In this document: positions 43,290-55,400 of the stretch, piece after piece
Layout of the letters: the number at the start of each line of letters is the position of its first letter
Position numbering within the stretch: the first letter of the stretch is position 1
Source of the DNA: Nannobrachium achirus
Taxonomy: Eukaryota > Chordata > Actinopteri > Myctophiformes > Myctophidae
DNA: 64,000 nt
Assembly (NCBI GenBank): GCA_963921795.1
Contig: OY997652.1
Coordinates: 60,449,756-60,513,755, forward strand
Reading direction: 5' to 3'
The notes under the pieces: generated by a model
Databases searched by the model: none
Told to the model about the DNA's origin: nothing
The model's input: only the letters and a program-made list of their open reading frames with translations
Program-made: the position numbers and the translations under genes

Positions 43290-43605
43290 ACAGTTTGATG
43301 ATGTACATTGTAAGCCTTGCTGAGCTATGAAGACCATATGAATCGGACGAGCCATGAATCTCATAGGGCAGGAGCCAATCTCCTGTTTCTGTAGCGTAAG
43401 GCAGCTTGATGGACAAGTACACCCCCTGGACATGACGCTAGTATGTCGCAGGGAGTTACCCCCAATCCAACCCTTGATGCTGAGTGCCAAGCAGAGGCAC
43501 TGGGTCCCATTTTTTAGAATCTTTGGTATGACGCGACCCAGGTTTGAACCCGGATCTCCCAGTCTCAGGGCAGACACTCAAACCACTAGGCCACTGAGCT
43601 GGCAC
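43290..43605 (-). mobile_element. tRNA-derived SINE, minus strand
   Basis: Read on the minus strand from 43605: GCCAGCTCAGTGGCCTAGTGG (A box) and GGTTCAAACC (B box), then a body with TGATGCTGAGTGCCAAGCAG-like words (plus-strand wording) and GGGTCCCATTTTTTAGAATC. The body resembles V-SINE/Deu-type SINEs as I remember them; assignment is tentative. There is no cloverleaf, so it is not a tRNA gene. Confidence 0.65.
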
Positions 43606-43689
43606 ATGATATCATTGCAATCCTTGGAAATCTCAACATAGGTGTAGACATGACAGTTTGTATTATAATGCTTGTTTCAGGAGTTATGA

Positions 43690-45960
43690 TGCAAAATACA
43701 TTATTTAGTAATGGCGGATATTAAAATACGCATCAAGGGGGGTTGGGGGACATTTTAAGGAAGGCTACAGTAGTTCATCATGAAAATTTTACTTTGCATG
43801 TATGTTTTAGAGGCAGAAGAATAATTTGCATAAAACTTGCAATATTGATTGAATTATTAAAAAAGCATGTTTCAATTTTTTAAAAATCCGATCTGACAGA
43901 TCTTTAGATATTGGTCCAAAGTTAATGAAAAAAAAGTTCCATGCACGTGATGCGAAAACTCTGGAATAAAAGCGGGTTTAAGCGTTTTACAAACTGCTCA
44001 AAATGGCGGAAAATCGAAGGGCGGAGCTTACTTAACAAAGACACAGATGTCTTCCGCTTGAGTCAAGGCACGCGTGTAAGCAAGTTGCATGTCTTCAAAC
44101 GAAACGAGGCATGACTTATGCCCGTTTAAAGTTTGAGTTTTCAACCGCTTCGTATAGCGCCCCCCTTTGGCCAATTGGACTTTCAGTGATATTTGGACTA
44201 ACCCTCTACATATTTGCCAAATGCCATGAACGTGTCACTTTGCATGTATGATTTAGAGGCAGAAGAATAATTTGCATAAAACTGCAACATTGAGTGAATT
44301 ATTAACTTTGGACGATTGTTGCGAGCTTCGCGTTTTAGCCGTTTGGCATAGTCTTCTGCCATACTGCTGAGTTTCGTAAAAAGCGACTGCACGGTCTAGC
44401 CGCTAGAGAAAAAGTGGCGGAAGAATAATAATAATAATGATGAAGTCCAATATCAACTAGAAAAATATTGTTCCTTCGAAACAATTGTGGGCTCGCTTCA
44501 AGCCAGAAAACAATGGCTATAAAAGCAAAAAATGTCAAGATCGCAGGCAGTGCTCTCTTTGACGTTACTGACGTCAAAGATTGGTCCATTTTGTTCCAAA
44601 AATGTGTTGTGCAAAAGTTGACCCGCTGGTGGCGCTATAACAGGCCAATGTGAGAAGGTTGGTATCTGTTCCTTGAACTATTGGGAATGTGCTTGCAAGA
44701 TTTCACGCACATCCCAGGCTGTGTTCATGATTTGAGGTGTTTTTGGCTTTGGCCACTTTATCGCTGCTTGCAGCTATATTTATTATTATTATTTTATAAA
44801 TTTTTTATGTGCACTTCATAGGCATGTTAGATAAAGGTCCTTAGATTGCGTGTAGAATGTTTCATGCAAATTGCAAAAAAAATCCTAGAATAAAAACGGG
44901 TTTAAGCGTTTTACAAACTGCTCAAAATTATATAGCGCCCCCCTTTGGCCATTTGGGGTAAGATTGGTTTCAGTGATATTTGAACTAACCCTCTACACTA
45001 TTTTGTCATGAAAATGTGACTTTGCATGTATGTTTTAGAGGCAGAAGAATAATTTGCATAAAAATGCAATATTGTTTGAATTATTTAAAAAAGCATGTTT
45101 CAATGTTAAAGAAATCCGATCTGACAGATCTTTAGATATCGGTCCAAAGTTCACGTAAAAAAAGTTTTGTGCACGTGACGCGAAAATTCCAGAATAAAAG
45201 CGGGTTTACGCGTATTACAAACTGCTCAAAATGGCGGAAAATTGAAGGGCGGAGCTTACTTAACAACGACACAGATGTCTTCCGCTTGAGTCAAAGCACG
45301 CGTGTAACAAGTTGCATGTCTTCAAACGAAACGAGTCATGACTTATGCCCGTTTGAAGTTTGAATTTTCAGACGCTTCGTATAGCGCCCCCCTTTGGCCG
45401 ATTGGAATAAAATTGGTTTCAGTGATACTTTGACTAACCCTCCACATCTTTGCCAAATGCCATGAACGTGTAACTTTGCATGTATGATTTAGAGGCCGAA
45501 GAATAATTTGCATAAAACCGCAATATTGATTGAATCATTAAAAAATTATATTTCACTTTAAAAGAAATCCGCCGAGATTAGTTTGACCGTATTGGTCCAA
45601 AGTTCATGTGAAAAAAGTTTTGTGCGCGTATCGAAAAAAACCCAGGAGGAGATAGATTTTTACTGTTTTTCATATAATTCCGAATTGTGGGAGACCTAAA
45701 GGTCAGAGGTCAAAAGTTAGAGGGTAAAAGTTGTTCGGCATGAGGAGACGCATAAGTGTATACAGGTTTCATGGCTGTATGTATAACACAGCATGAGCTA
45801 TACCTGTTCAAAGATCGCACTTTCGAAGGCTTCCTACAGCGCCACCATTTGGCCGATTGCTGTAAAAAATAATAGCACACTTCGCCACTGTAAGCTGAAC
45901 ACATTGATGTTTTTATTTTCATTTTCTCACTAAGTATGTAGGAGTAGAAAGGAACCGAAG
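43690..45960. repeat. Long, diverged tandem repeat (units of several hundred bases) with TATAGCGCCCCCCTTTGGCC
   Basis: Three to four diverged units (about 43780-44250, 44820-45010, 45010-45480, 45480-45870) share TTTGCATGTATG-TTTAGAGG, GAAGAATAATTTGCATAAAA, AAATCCGATCTGACAGATCT, ACAAACTGCTCAAAATGGCG and TATAGCGCCCCCCTTTGGCC. CTGGTGGCGCTATAACAGGC and CGCTGCTTGCAGCTATATTT at 44625-44785 are words of a very common fish repeat. No gene seen. Confidence 0.7.
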
Positions 45961-46086
45961 ATCCCGTCTACTGATTGCCTGCTTGCCTGATAGATAAATA
46001 AATAATGACAATATCTAAAGTGTGCTCGCCTTATAGGCGAGCCCACAATGAGTGGCCATTTGCCAATTTGTGGCCTTGGCCACTAA

Positions 46087-46450
46087 AAAGGCTCTAATTC
46101 GTTCTCCTGCAGTCTATACCACCAACATGTGGAACGCCCTACCGCATGCCTTAAATGAGAGTAAATCCCTAGACTCATTCAAAATAGGTCTGAAAGGTCA
46201 CCTACAGAAGGCTGCTTCTCGAACCTTGTAATAGACTAAGCCCATACCTATACCTCCCCTTTTCCATTGTAGATAGCTCTTATTTCTCTATTGATAATTC
46301 TTCCCTTGTTATTTTTAGTGGTTCCTGTATAAATAAGCTGAAAATCTTACTAGGATCTCCTTTAAGTTGACCTTGTACCAGTGATTTGTCACGAAACTGT
46401 ACTTTTTCTATAAAACACTTCTAATGCATTATTCAATCAATCAATCAATC
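46087..46450 (+). mobile_element. LINE 3' end at the left limit of the second unit
   Basis: Paralogue of 28603-29062; starts abruptly (GCTCTAATTCGTTCTCCTGC) without the upstream part seen in the first copy and has an internal deletion of about 90 bases. Tail TTCAATCAATCAATC. Confidence 0.75.
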
Positions 46451-46583
46451 CACCTGAGATACGGTAGGCTATGTCACGGAGAAATTTCCGTTTCCATCAG
46501 AACTGACTGAAAATATCTTTATATTTGATGTTTAACCGCTTGAACCTCTCCATCCCTATTCTGCAGGGAAGGTTCACCAAAAG

Positions 46584-48229
46584 CAGTGGCGAAAATTCAG
46601 GTCCCCAGGTACGGGGGTCCGATTTGGACCGGCCCAGCCCACAACGCCCACTTCGGTGCTGCGCGCGCGAAAATTGGCGGTTTTTCGCGGTTTTGATCGC
46701 GTTTTATTCGGATTTCCACGGTTTATTTTGTTGCTAAACAATCGGGAACGACACACTACACTTTCCCTTTGCCTCTCTCCACATGCACCAGCCAGCAAGA
46801 TAGTCTATAGTTATATAGTAGATGGAATTCTTGATACCAACACTCCAACACCAGTATAATATCATCATTCAGTTCCAAAAGCTTTTCAGTTAATCTACTT
46901 AATTTTACACCACTGTCACTACAGCAAGCATGATGGTACCCAAACGTTTTAGCCCGTGAACCAAGAGAAACTAAACCCAAACAAGTAGAAGTGAAAATAG
47001 CCGATCTACAAGCTCACAACGAGTCGCTTCGCGCTGCGTTGTGAACATCTAGATCGGCTATTTTCAAGACCCATGCAATGTGTCCACAACGCTAGCCAAA
47101 ACAGTGTTAGCTAGCAGCATAGCATCCATCATTACTCCGACCAACTCCAATATAGCCACGACTCACTCACCAATTGTTGATGAGACGAGCAGGACGATGT
47201 TTAATGCCTTTATAGCCTACATGGTCTTGTATTGGTGTTCTGTTTATAATCCTTTATGCCTGTGTTGTTAATTTCACCACGAGTCCATCAGGGCGCAAGA
47301 TACGCACTGACGACAGAGTGGACGACCGTTAAAGGCTCGTCCTATGAAAGCCATTTCCTCTCTGCACAGAAGCGCATTTCAAAACAAGTCTTTATTTTAT
47401 TTTTTTCATCTATACAATCGATCATTCAACATGTTTATTTTGAAATTGTCCTGGAAAATAGTAGCCAAATAGCCCCTACATGCCACTGAGAGGTTACGTT
47501 TGTGTTGATGAGAGCCAGCTTGCAGCGCAGTGGAGGAAAAAAAAAAAAAAAAAACACCCCGGCCGGCAAAAAAGGTGGGGGGGGGATGAGATTACGTTTT
47601 TATGAAAGTGGGGGTGTCCCGTCACACTTTTAAAGCATTTGCAGTCACCACTGACTGCATGATTGATGCTTTATGCTTACCGGTCCAATTTGGGGGACAG
47701 GGCAAGCAGCCATGGCCATGCTGCTTCCCTGGAGAGGAGCTGTGTGTTTGGGCTGGGCCTGGGGGGGAGCAGGCGCAGCCCTGCTTCCAACTGCAGCGGC
47801 AAACATGTCTGTAATAGTATGGCATTTGTTGGCATCTTCTAATCTTTTTTTTATCTTTTTTTACCTCTGCTTTTCAGCACCCCCCTTTCGTTTTCTTGGC
47901 AATGGCATGTTTCTTTTTCTCTCTCTTTTTCTCTCCCAACGTCGACGACAACACACTAGCCAGCTTTAAAATCTGCACACCTGCATCTGCCTGCTAATCA
48001 GACACAGCAGCCAGCATGATCCACCGGAGGAGGCCGGGGGGGGGGTCACTGTATCCATAGAGACACGCTCCTCTCTTCCAGCGGCCGCGTGGTCCTAGTG
48101 CCGGCGGCCGGCCCCATTTGAGGCTTCTTTCCTCTCCTTTTTAGAATCTAGCGTTGCGGCGGCCCAACTGGTGGTCCGCGGCCCACGGGGGACAAAACGT
48201 ACGTGTCCCCGGCCGTTTTTACGCCGCTG
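46584..48229. mobile_element. hAT element, 1646 bp, inserted in a hairpin stem
   Basis: Starts CAGTGGCGAAAATTCAGG and ends TTTTTACGCCGCTG; ACCAAAAG is duplicated at 46576-46583 and 48230-48237. The first unit (29207-29214) is the unoccupied site. CAGNGGCG tips and an 8 bp duplication are hAT marks. No transposase frame; GC-rich ends (GGTCCGCGGCCCACGGGG). It contains hairpin H6. Confidence 0.9.
46991..47066. repeat. Hairpin family copy H6, inside the hAT
   Basis: GTGAAAATAGCCGATCTACA at the left, GATCGGCTATTTTC at the right; inner AGCTCACAACG and CGTTGTGA. The variable base pair in AGC-GATC is C with G here, against T with A in H1 and A with T in H3. Confidence 0.85.
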
Positions 48230-48313
48230 ACCAAAAGTAGCTGATCTACAAGCTCACAACACGTCTCAACGAGACACGTTATGAGCTTTGTAGATCTGCT
48301 ATTGTTTTGGTGA
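48230..48313. repeat. Hairpin family copy H7 (paralogue of H4)
   Basis: Same as H4 with one base change in the stem; its outer left arm (GGTTCACCAAAAG) is separated by the hAT insertion. Confidence 0.85.
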
Positions 48314-49130
48314 AGAGAGTTACCTCGTTATCTGTAGATGGAAAAATAAATCAAGTGCAGTGCAGATCAGGTCTGTTTTACAGCATAGTGAAGTGATAGT
48401 GATGAATTCCAAATGTTATCAAATTATTCTGCTGCACCCCTGGACTGGCATCTCGGCACCCACTTTGGGAAATCCTGGTTTATACACAACTGCTAAACTG
48501 TGCTATAAACATTATTTGTCCCTGTAGCAATGTGTTCATGGAGGAATACCTGAGACACGAGGGCATGAAGGCAATTCATAGACTGTAAAAAATATGAATG
48601 GTGTTAAGCAATTGGTTTCTATGCTGCGAAAATTACGCTTTTTTTGTCCCTTGTACGGGTCATTGTAGAAATCAACGTTCACTGGTAGAAATGGGACCAT
48701 CTCGAATGCTATTGGCTGCCAACGGTCACGTGTAACCGCAGGGATACTTGGGAGAATGTGGTGTTGAGCTTCCCAAATAAAGCACACGAAGAGGAACCAT
48801 CACAAGTCTATGATCACAAGCCCCTCCTACATCATACCCTGCTTTAACATCAAATATAACCTAAATTGGACCATATTTTCACAAAACACATATCATGGTG
48901 ATTGAAACGAGGCTTTAAACTAGTGACAGGAACCATGAAGTACATATGAAAATGTTTATTAAGGTAATTTCGGGGGGAATAGAATGGAACCAATGGAGAA
49001 CATGTTGCTTCTGGTACCAGAACAGTGCAACTAACGGCCAATCATAGGAACTTTTAGTTCCGTGTTGCTTCATTTTAAATCCTGACACCTGCCCCCCTGA
49101 GGCAATTACTATAGAGAGCTATTTAACACT

Positions 49131-49454
49131 CACATATATAAAAAGCTAGATACCTCCTCCGCCACTGCAGTTCATTGGGGTGACTGGTCAAACAGGACTG
49201 GCGGAAGTGCGTGACTGTGGAACTGCGGAAGGCACTCTGCCCCCTCCAATGGGAAAGAGGGAGTCCTGCCGGTTCTGCATCTGATTGGCCTACCGAGCTT
49301 CCCATTCTGTGACGCACAAGGAAGCGTCCTTCAGAACTCCCAAGAGCCCCGCCTCAGAATTCCGGAGGCTTGCATAGAGTTATTGGGAGGCTTGCCAGTC
49401 CGCTTTGACCAACACCCCACACCGGAGTAGGTATCTAGCGTTTTATATCTGTGT
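49131..49454. mobile_element. 324 bp MITE with GCTAGATACC ends
   Basis: CACATATATAAAAAGCTAGA and, inverted, ACACAGATATAAAACGCTAG then ATACCTCCTCCG/ATACCTACTCCG. ACACT is duplicated at 49126-49130 and 49455-49459. The first unit (about 30058) is unoccupied. Family not recognised; 5 bp duplication. Confidence 0.75.
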
Positions 49455-50067
49455 ACACTTACTACTGATCTGATGCCCAAATGGCCTTTCCTCTTACTCC
49501 TTGAAACCAAAATGTTTGACAAACAGATGCATTGGTTTTAACTTTTTTCTTCAGAACTAAATATCTCACAGCTGAGATTGAGTTCAGTTTTTAGGATTTT
49601 AGTAAGTGAAAGTGCAAAAAATATATATTTTCAGCCAGGTCAAAAAAAGCTGGCTGTATGAGATCGATTACGATATTTTATCCACACGTGTTAGTTTGAG
49701 GATATGTTTTGGATCACAGCCTGGTGTTTGAACTACACTTACTTGCAACGTAATGTTTACTTGCAAAATGTTTTACATAATTTCTAAAACTAATGACACG
49801 TCAAACGACCAACTTCCGTAATCCAGAAGTTGGTCTTTTACTAAGTCTATACAGCCTTATAGTAATATATACTTGGTAGAAGGGTAGGGGGTATATATTT
49901 TGGTGGGGTGGGATGGACGTATAAGAAAGTATGGCTGAAGAAACATTAAAAGCAGATGGGCTACTTTCACCTCATTCACTTTAGTTTAGATCATTATTTG
50001 CTTATTCTTAACACCACTTGTGTGAACTTATTAAAAGTCCAATTTCAATTCCTTCTGTTCATTTCAG

Positions 50068-50169
50068 ACCAGTGTGTGGAGTCCAGACTGCAGTTGAAGA
50101 TGAACTCTCCAGACTCAGCCAGGGACATTTCTATTAAACAGGAAGAACCTGAAGACCACCAACACTTCA
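50068..50169 (+). CDS. Zinc-finger gene B, alpha exon
   Basis: Acceptor TTCATTTCAG; codes DQCVESRLQLKMNSPDSARD then ISIKQEEPEDHQHF; donor TTCA|GTAAGT. The first ATG of gene A is CTG here, so translation would begin four codons later (50100, MNSPDSARD). From there the spliced frame with 51249-51449 and 53712-54739 is 1299 bases, 432 residues plus stop, unbroken. The intron to beta is 1079 bases. Confidence 0.7.
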
Positions 50170-50235
50170 GTAAGTTTAACCACAGTAAGTTTAACCACTT
50201 CCCCCCTGCATCCCTATGCAGGGGGTAACATCGTG

Positions 50236-50258
50236 TCACAAGCTCACAACGTGTCAAA
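50236..50258. repeat. Hairpin family half copy H10
   Basis: TCACAAGCTCACAACGTGTC, paralogue of H9. Confidence 0.6.
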
Positions 50259-50816
50259 CATTATGTTTTAATATTGTTTAATAATTTCATGATTGAACTT
50301 GAATTCTTGCTGTGTTGACAGTATATGTATTTCGTTAAAAATCATCCTAAAACGTTAAAGCCAGATTTGTCATAACTTCAGTTTCATAGAAAATAAAATA
50401 GTTGTTCTGTCAATGCAAAGACGCGACTTGGTGTGGTGTTGAATCAAGTGGTACAAATGAGGCGAAGGAAGTGTTTTGTTGCTTCGGTACTCTTCACTCT
50501 AACTGAAAAATGGCAACTGAGGCAATGTTCGCTTCTCCATCACTTCAGCTTTTGCACATTAAATTTGTAAGAAATTATCTATATATTTTAGTCTTGCTGA
50601 AGCTTTCTTATTTTCAGGCATATACGGCTGTATTAAAACTTTATTGGAATACTTAACTGTTTTCATGCATTGTATGTGTAGTAAAGAGAGGTGGAGAGGT
50701 GATTAGGTGATCATGCAAATGAAGACGTTTTTTTTTTTGCCATCACAACACCCAGCGACCGATATGACACGATTCAAGCGCTAGAAAGTTATTTTATATT
50801 TCGCTGGCAGTGCACC

Positions 50817-51140
50817 TTAAAGCAGTAGTTCACCCCCAAAATGACTTTTCTATTGACTACTCACACCATGGGGACATGGGGGCGTTCAATAATATTTCTT
50901 TGTATTTGTCGCATTCCTAAGACAACGTTTTGATTATAGTAAATTTACCCCCACTGATTCCGGATGGGGACACAAATGCATTCGGATCCCCACCCGGAAT
51001 CAATGGGTGTACATTTATTGTAATCAAATCATTGTCGTTAGGAATGAGACGAAACACTAAAAATGTTATTGAACTCAAGTCTCCATGGGGTTAGTAATCA
51101 ATAGAAAAAAAGTCATTTTGGGGGTGAACTTCTCCTTTAA
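50817..51140. mobile_element. TTAA-flanked MITE of ~320 bp (unit Y)
   Basis: TTAAAGCAGTAGTTCACCCC and the inverted end GGGGTGAACTTCTCCTTTAA, followed inward by CAAAATGAC/GTCATTTTG. A familiar fish type. It occupies the same TTAA as the unrelated-looking insertion at 35829-38110. The interior has an inverted GATTCCGG/CCGGAATC pair. Confidence 0.8.
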
Positions 51141-51248
51141 GTAGATGATGCCTCATTTTGTGCACGGATTACGGAACATGGAGGATGGAAAATGTTATTT
51201 ACACTCAGGAATCCAGAGTTGACTGTCATGTTGTTTTTATGCTCCTAG

Positions 51249-51449
51249 ATATCCTGATTGTGCCTCCACACATTAAAGAAGAACAGGAGGAGCTACTTCA
51301 AGAACCAGAGGAGCCTGATGAGTCAATGTTGACATTACTAGCAGTGAAAAGTGAAGTCGATGTCGAAGACATCTCTTCACACTGTGCTGAAGTTGAAGTT
51401 AAACTTGAATCTGACACTGAATTCACTGATGACAGTGATCATTGTGGAG
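51249..51449 (+). CDS. Zinc-finger gene B, acidic beta exon
   Basis: Acceptor TATGCTCCTAG; 201 bases coding ILIVPPHIKEEQEELLQEPE, EPDESMLTLLAVKSEVDVED and ISSHCAEVEVKLESDTEFTD; donor GGAG|GTTAGT. Phase 1 at both ends. About 95 per cent like gene A's beta exon. Confidence 0.75.
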
Positions 51450-51560
51450 GTTAGTCAGTGTTAAACACATGCCCTACTTGTGTGGGGAAAATTGTCCTTA
51501 AAACAAATATGTACTGTAAGCCCCTCCCAAACAGCAAAATGTGTTCCCGGCCTGAATGGG

Positions 51561-53480
51561 TTAAAGGTGATACACCATGCATTTAAAAAGTATTCATGTC
51601 ATATTGTTTATGTCCCAAAAACGTTTTTCAAAAGGTTTGAGGCTAAATTACCACTCCTGAATAGAGAGCCTCTCTCATTTTTGAATTTTCAGCTGCAGTA
51701 TAAAATTGGCCTGAGGGGGGGTGGCGCAGTTCTGCCTGTTGTGTGTGCAGATATGCACCCCAAACAAACACTACACGAAAAGTCTTAAAAATAAAAACAA
51801 CAATAATAATAATAATAAAAAAAAAAAAAAACGATTATAGTTATAGTTTTCTTTTTAACATATTGCAACCATTATAAACAGAATATTATTATCCAGCCAT
51901 CTAGGCTGCATCTAGAGAGCATCTCCATGGGTTTAAGGGTTAATCTCAAATCTCAGGGTTCACGCAAAGTTCACCCAAACTGAAAGTGAAAGTGCCAGTG
52001 CACATTGCAGCATGTCAGGCGCATCGTTGTCCACAACAAGACTGGACTATAGCCTACTACAGATTAGAATAGTTGTTTAACAGTTTAACAAGGTAGCGCG
52101 ATCAAAGCAAGCAGAGGACATCCCGGTTCTGGACAGATGATTAGAAGTAATTAAAAGACCTTGGATTGTTTTGAGCTAGCCTGATAGCCTAGGCTAGGCT
52201 GCCTAGCCGACCCTGCAAATGGATTATTTTGTACTTTGTTTAACGAGAGATACAGCAGATACCAGCTTGGTTAGTAAATATTTCCAATTCCTTTAATATC
52301 ATTACCATAGCAGCTACAATGGATGTGGCAATTGTGAAATGCTGTGTTGCTGCAACGTGCACACACACACGTGGGTTTGTGTGAGTATACGTTGTCATGG
52401 TAATTTGGCTGCTCAGCTGCAGTGAAAAGCCGTCTTTATTATTAAATTATAGCTTAACTCATTCCGAGTCGGAGACATTAACGGATTATAATGTCCTGAG
52501 TGCCTGTCACTGGCTCCATTAACGGCCACTATCTTATTTTGAAGGCCAGAAGTCCATAGCGTTAACACTTCCGGTCTGACGTCATCGCGTCCTGCGCCGG
52601 AATCGATCATTGTTTACGTGGTGTCATGGCGGATCGGATCGGAGCTTTTCTACATGTGTTTTATTAGCGAGCATCTATTGCCATCTTCCCCTTTGAAAGT
52701 GTAGTTTTGAGATAATGGACATTAAAGATGAGATCCCCCGTCTGCCTCAATGTTATGGGATTACTATTTTGTGCTCGTGGAACCGTGATGATGAGAAATC
52801 AGCGACGGAGATGGACTCGGGACGTTCCGCCATTGTACCAGGTACTGTAACCGCCGTTACAGTAATATATTACTTTTCGCGAGTATACTCGGGATTGGCA
52901 CTCCGGGTACTCGAGTACTTTTCGCGAGTATACTCGGGATTGGCACTAAATCGGTTAAGGACTAGTGGACTAGTCAACTACCAGTGGCATCAACTAGTCA
53001 ATCTGTAAAAAATACTAGATGTGAAAGCCCTAGTGTATGTTAATCTGACATTAGTTTACTTCTTGGACATTGGGCATTTGTGACAGGTACGTTATTTAAC
53101 CCTTTCAAAGCCACGGGGAGCTCCTTAATATTAAAACCGTAATATACCGGACTTCTGAGCAAGGGTGTCTCAGCTGCTCAACTTTTCCCGTACTGGGTCA
53201 TTAAAAACAAAATAAATGATTTTTATCCGAAAATCGGCGATCGTCTAACCTTCCCTAGTCACCACTCATGCATCGATAGCTCATGGCTGCTCTGACATGA
53301 AGCAAAAGTGACGTCAGCTCCTCTCCTTCTCCGTGGGATGCTTTTAACCTCCGCCTTCTCAAAACCAGAGAAAGACACAATGGTCAGAAATGGGACTTTG
53401 TGAGGATAGAAGGTGCCAGTGGGACCCCAAAAATGGTTTTAAAATAGGAAAAGTAAAATGTCATGGTGTATCACCTTTAA
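51561..53480. mobile_element. TTAA-target element of 1.9 kb in gene B's second intron
   Basis: TTAAAGGTGATACACCATGC and its complement (CATGGTGTATCACCTTTAA) end the block. The left ~100 bases also occur truncated at 38353-38465. Gene A's intron lacks it (CCTTAAAGGGGAG at 41272). The interior has an (AAT)n/A-rich run at 51800-51832, and a repeated TTTTCGCGAGTATACTCGGG at about 52876 and 52919. No transposase frame. PiggyBac or Kolobok type by target. Confidence 0.75.
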
Positions 53481-53523
53481 AGGGGAGAACCACCCATTTT
53501 CTAAAGATAGGTCAATATTGAAA

Positions 53524-53638
<115 letters not shown>

Positions 53639-53711
53639 CTGTATGGCTCCTAAATCAGGGACTTCTTTGATGATGGAATCTTTTCAATCTCTACCTGTCT
53701 CTCTCTCTCAG

Positions 53712-54739
53712 GAGTGACGTCCCAGCCTTCTCAGACCAAGGTCGTCTCCTGTTCTGAGAGTCCATACACCCTCACATCTCAGGTCTTCCTCCATAAACAC
53801 AACGACCTCTACTGCCAAATGCAGAGGAATGGACACATCAGCCCAGCAGCCTGTGAGAAAACCACCAGCTCAACAACCAGCCAGAAACGAGGAGATCAAC
53901 AACAACCAAATGGAGAGAATTACTGTGAACACTGTGACAAGAAATTCCGTTGGCCATCAACCCTGAAGACACACCAACGTGTCCACACTGGACAAAAACC
54001 TTTCCAGTGTAAATATTGTAACAAGAGTTTCTCTTCCTCAACAAACCAGAAGAAACACCAACGTGTCCACACTGGAGAAAAACCTTTCTTGTGTAAACAT
54101 TGTAACAAGAGTTTCACTCAGTCAGGTTCCCTGAAGAAACACCAGTTTTTCCACACTGGAGAAAAACCTTTCCAGTGTAAAGATTGTGACAAGATTTTCA
54201 GTAACCCATCTGACCTGAAGAGACACCAGTGTGTCCACACTGGAGAAAAACTTTTCCACTCTGAACATTGCAACAAGAGTTTCAGCGAGTCTGGTTCCTT
54301 GAAGACTGGTGTGAAACTCTTGTCGCAGGGTTTCATTTCATCATATGAACTGAAGAAACATCAGCGTTTCCACATTGGAGAAAAACCTTTCCACCGTGAA
54401 CATTATGACAAGAGTTTCAGAGAGTCAGGTACCCTGAAGACACACCAGCGTGTCCACACTGGAGAAAAACCTTTCAAATGTAAACATTGTAACAAGAGTT
54501 TCACTGGGTCAACAGACCTGAAGAGACACCACCGTGTCCACACTGGAGAACAACCTTTCAAGTGTAAACATTGCGACAAGAGTTTAATTTCATCTTATGA
54601 ATTGAAGAAACATCAGCGTGTCCACATTGCAGAAAAACCTTTCTACTGTGAACATTGCGACAAGAGTTTCAGTCAGTCACGTTTCCTGAAGACACACCAA
54701 CGTGTCCACACTAGTGCTTCATCAGTGTGGAGTAAGTAG
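53712..54739 (+). CDS. Zinc-finger gene B, finger exon: seven sound fingers, others decayed
   Basis: Acceptor CTCTCTCTCAG. VTSQPSQTKVVSCSESPYTL is followed by a 60-residue linker absent from gene A (DLYCQMQRNGHISPAACEKT, QQQPNGENY), then fingers. Sound C2H2 set: YCEHC..., FQCKYC..., FLCKHC..., FQCKDC..., FKCKHCNKSFTGSTDLKRHH, FKCKHCDKSLISSYELKKHQ and FYCEHCDKSFSQSRFLKTHQ (the sixth has L for the core F, and the second has Q for the core L). A decayed stretch in the middle: FHSEHC has lost a cysteine and runs into GVKLLSQGFISSYELKKHQ with no cysteines, and FHREHYDKSF has lost both. Ends SASSVWSK. The frame is open, so a protein is possible, but the array looks relaxed. Fingers are close to gene A's by sequence and linker. 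Confidence 0.8.
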
Positions 54740-54982
54740 TAGGATATAAAGGAAATAGTATTTATCTAAATAAAATGGTGTATATACATGTTAAGAAAAA
54801 GATCCAGGACAGTTTTTTGAAATTGATCCTAACAGAGTCTAAATGACCTGATTCTTCATCAGGCCAAAATGGTGGCAACAAAATGGGCTATTTTGCCTTT
54901 GCATGTTTGCAAATACTATTGTTATTCTTGACACCATCGGGTCTTCAGTTATTAAAGCCCTTATTCAATTGCTTCATTTCAG

Positions 54983-55084
54983 ACCAGTCTGTGGAGTCCA
55001 GAATGCAGGTGAAGATGAACTCTCCAGACTCAGCCAGGGACATTTCTATTAAACAGGAGGAACCTGAAGACCACCAGCACCTCA
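54983..55084 (+). CDS. Alpha exon following gene B, probable first coding exon of gene C
   Basis: 102 bases coding DQSVESRMQVKMNSPDSARD and ISIKQEEPEDHQHL, ATG at 55003, donor CTCA|GTAAGT, acceptor TTCATTTCAG. Phase fits the exon at 61565, 6480 bases downstream. Confidence 0.65.
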
Positions 55085-55224
55085 GTAAGTTCCATGTGCT
55101 CACTCTTTCTCATTTTTAGTTCTGTTGTAGGGCTCAAGGGCTGTCACAATATCGTATCTATACGATAATCATGACAATATCTAGATCCATCCATCATTTC
55201 AATATCTCTGAAAATGTATCTTTT

Positions 55225-55400
55225 AGGGCACTCGGGTGGCACAGTGGTATAGTACCTGCAGCCCCGGAGGTAGTGGTTTGGATTCCACCTTGGTGCATCC
55301 GGCTTTCCCCAAACATGGGCCAATTGTGTTTGTATGGATGCTCGGTTCATATGAACACAACTGGCCCATGTTCGGAAGCCGGGTGAGGAGAGTGATATCA
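55225..55400 (+). mobile_element. tRNA-derived SINE head with a hairpin
   Basis: GGGCACTCGGGTGGCACAGT with GGTGGCACAGTGG as A box and GGTTTGGATTCC as B box. 55314-55378 is a hairpin (AACATGGGCCAATTGTGTT with AACACAACTGGCCCATGTT). No acceptable cloverleaf, so not a tRNA gene. Confidence 0.55.

Noticed and set aside
43290-43605. tRNA gene on the minus strand
   Set aside because: A and B box-like words are present but no cloverleaf; a SINE head explains them.
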